Of a stretch of DNA of 42,357 bases, positions 40,218 through 42,357 are shown piece by piece (position 1 is the first letter of the stretch; every line of letters starts with the position of its first letter). Origin of the DNA: a virus; IMG/VR virus record IMGVR_UViG_3300042868_006267, positions 1 to 42,357 of that record. One strand, given 5' to 3'. Under the pieces are notes generated by a model. That model had not been told where the DNA came from. It made no database searches and worked only from the letters and a program-made list of their open reading frames with translations. The position numbers and the translations under genes were made by a program.

Positions 40218-42357
<2,140 letters not shown>

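Overview
This window reads as part of a tailed-phage genome whose host is probably a fairly low-GC actinobacterium. The phage call rests on about ten fibre, adhesin and virion genes with collagen-like Gly-X-Y tracts, phage-tail-repeat motifs and heavy stop/start overlaps. The actinobacterial call rests on a WhiB protein, a DUF3039-like zinc protein, an actinobacterial-type class Ib ribonucleotide reductase set (NrdH-NrdI-NrdE-NrdF), an FmdB-like zinc ribbon and leaderless-looking promoters. Base composition is moderate to AT-rich by eye. A freshwater planktonic actinobacterium such as the acI/Nanopelagicales group fits, but that is inference. No integrase, portal, capsid, terminase or polymerase gene is present here.

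Layout. (1) 1-2843, minus strand: two collagen-like fibres, the first cut by the window edge, plus a small virion-like protein. (2) 2916-10733, minus strand: a compact operon of eight different 2-oxoglutarate/Fe(II) oxygenases of the prolyl-4-hydroxylase type, with two related uncharacterised proteins and one orphan. (3) 10890-12227, minus: a protein with two FN3 domains, an 81-residue Phe/Pro repeat and a degenerate Hint domain. (4) 12254-27288, minus: a long tail-fibre/adhesin cluster, including a 1431-aa fibre, a 1012-aa virion protein and an 800-aa delta-60 repeat protein. (5) 27368-32280, plus: DUF3039, nrdHIEF, FmdB-like, WhiB and a holin-like membrane protein. (6) 32357-32903: small proteins and one tRNA-Asn. 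(7) 32921-39251: two more 2OG oxygenases, an O-carbamoyltransferase, an FkbM-type methyltransferase, a full-length catalase-peroxidase KatG and a GT25-like glycosyltransferase. (8) 39354-42357, plus: an exported Pro/Thr-rich protein and a third large collagen-like fibre, cut by the window end.

The most interesting signal is the combination of ten 2OG oxygenases with very proline-rich virion proteins (GPT/GAT collagen-like fibres and an FFPP-repeat protein), a GT25-like transferase (the family that includes animal collagen galactosyltransferases), a carbamoyltransferase and an FkbM methyltransferase. My working hypothesis is a phage-encoded fibre-modification pathway: side chains are hydroxylated, then carbamoylated, glycosylated or methylated. 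Substrates cannot be read from sequence, and prolines in the collagen tracts lie mainly in the X rather than the Y position, so this remains a hypothesis. The nrd genes would supply deoxynucleotides during infection, and KatG would detoxify peroxide.
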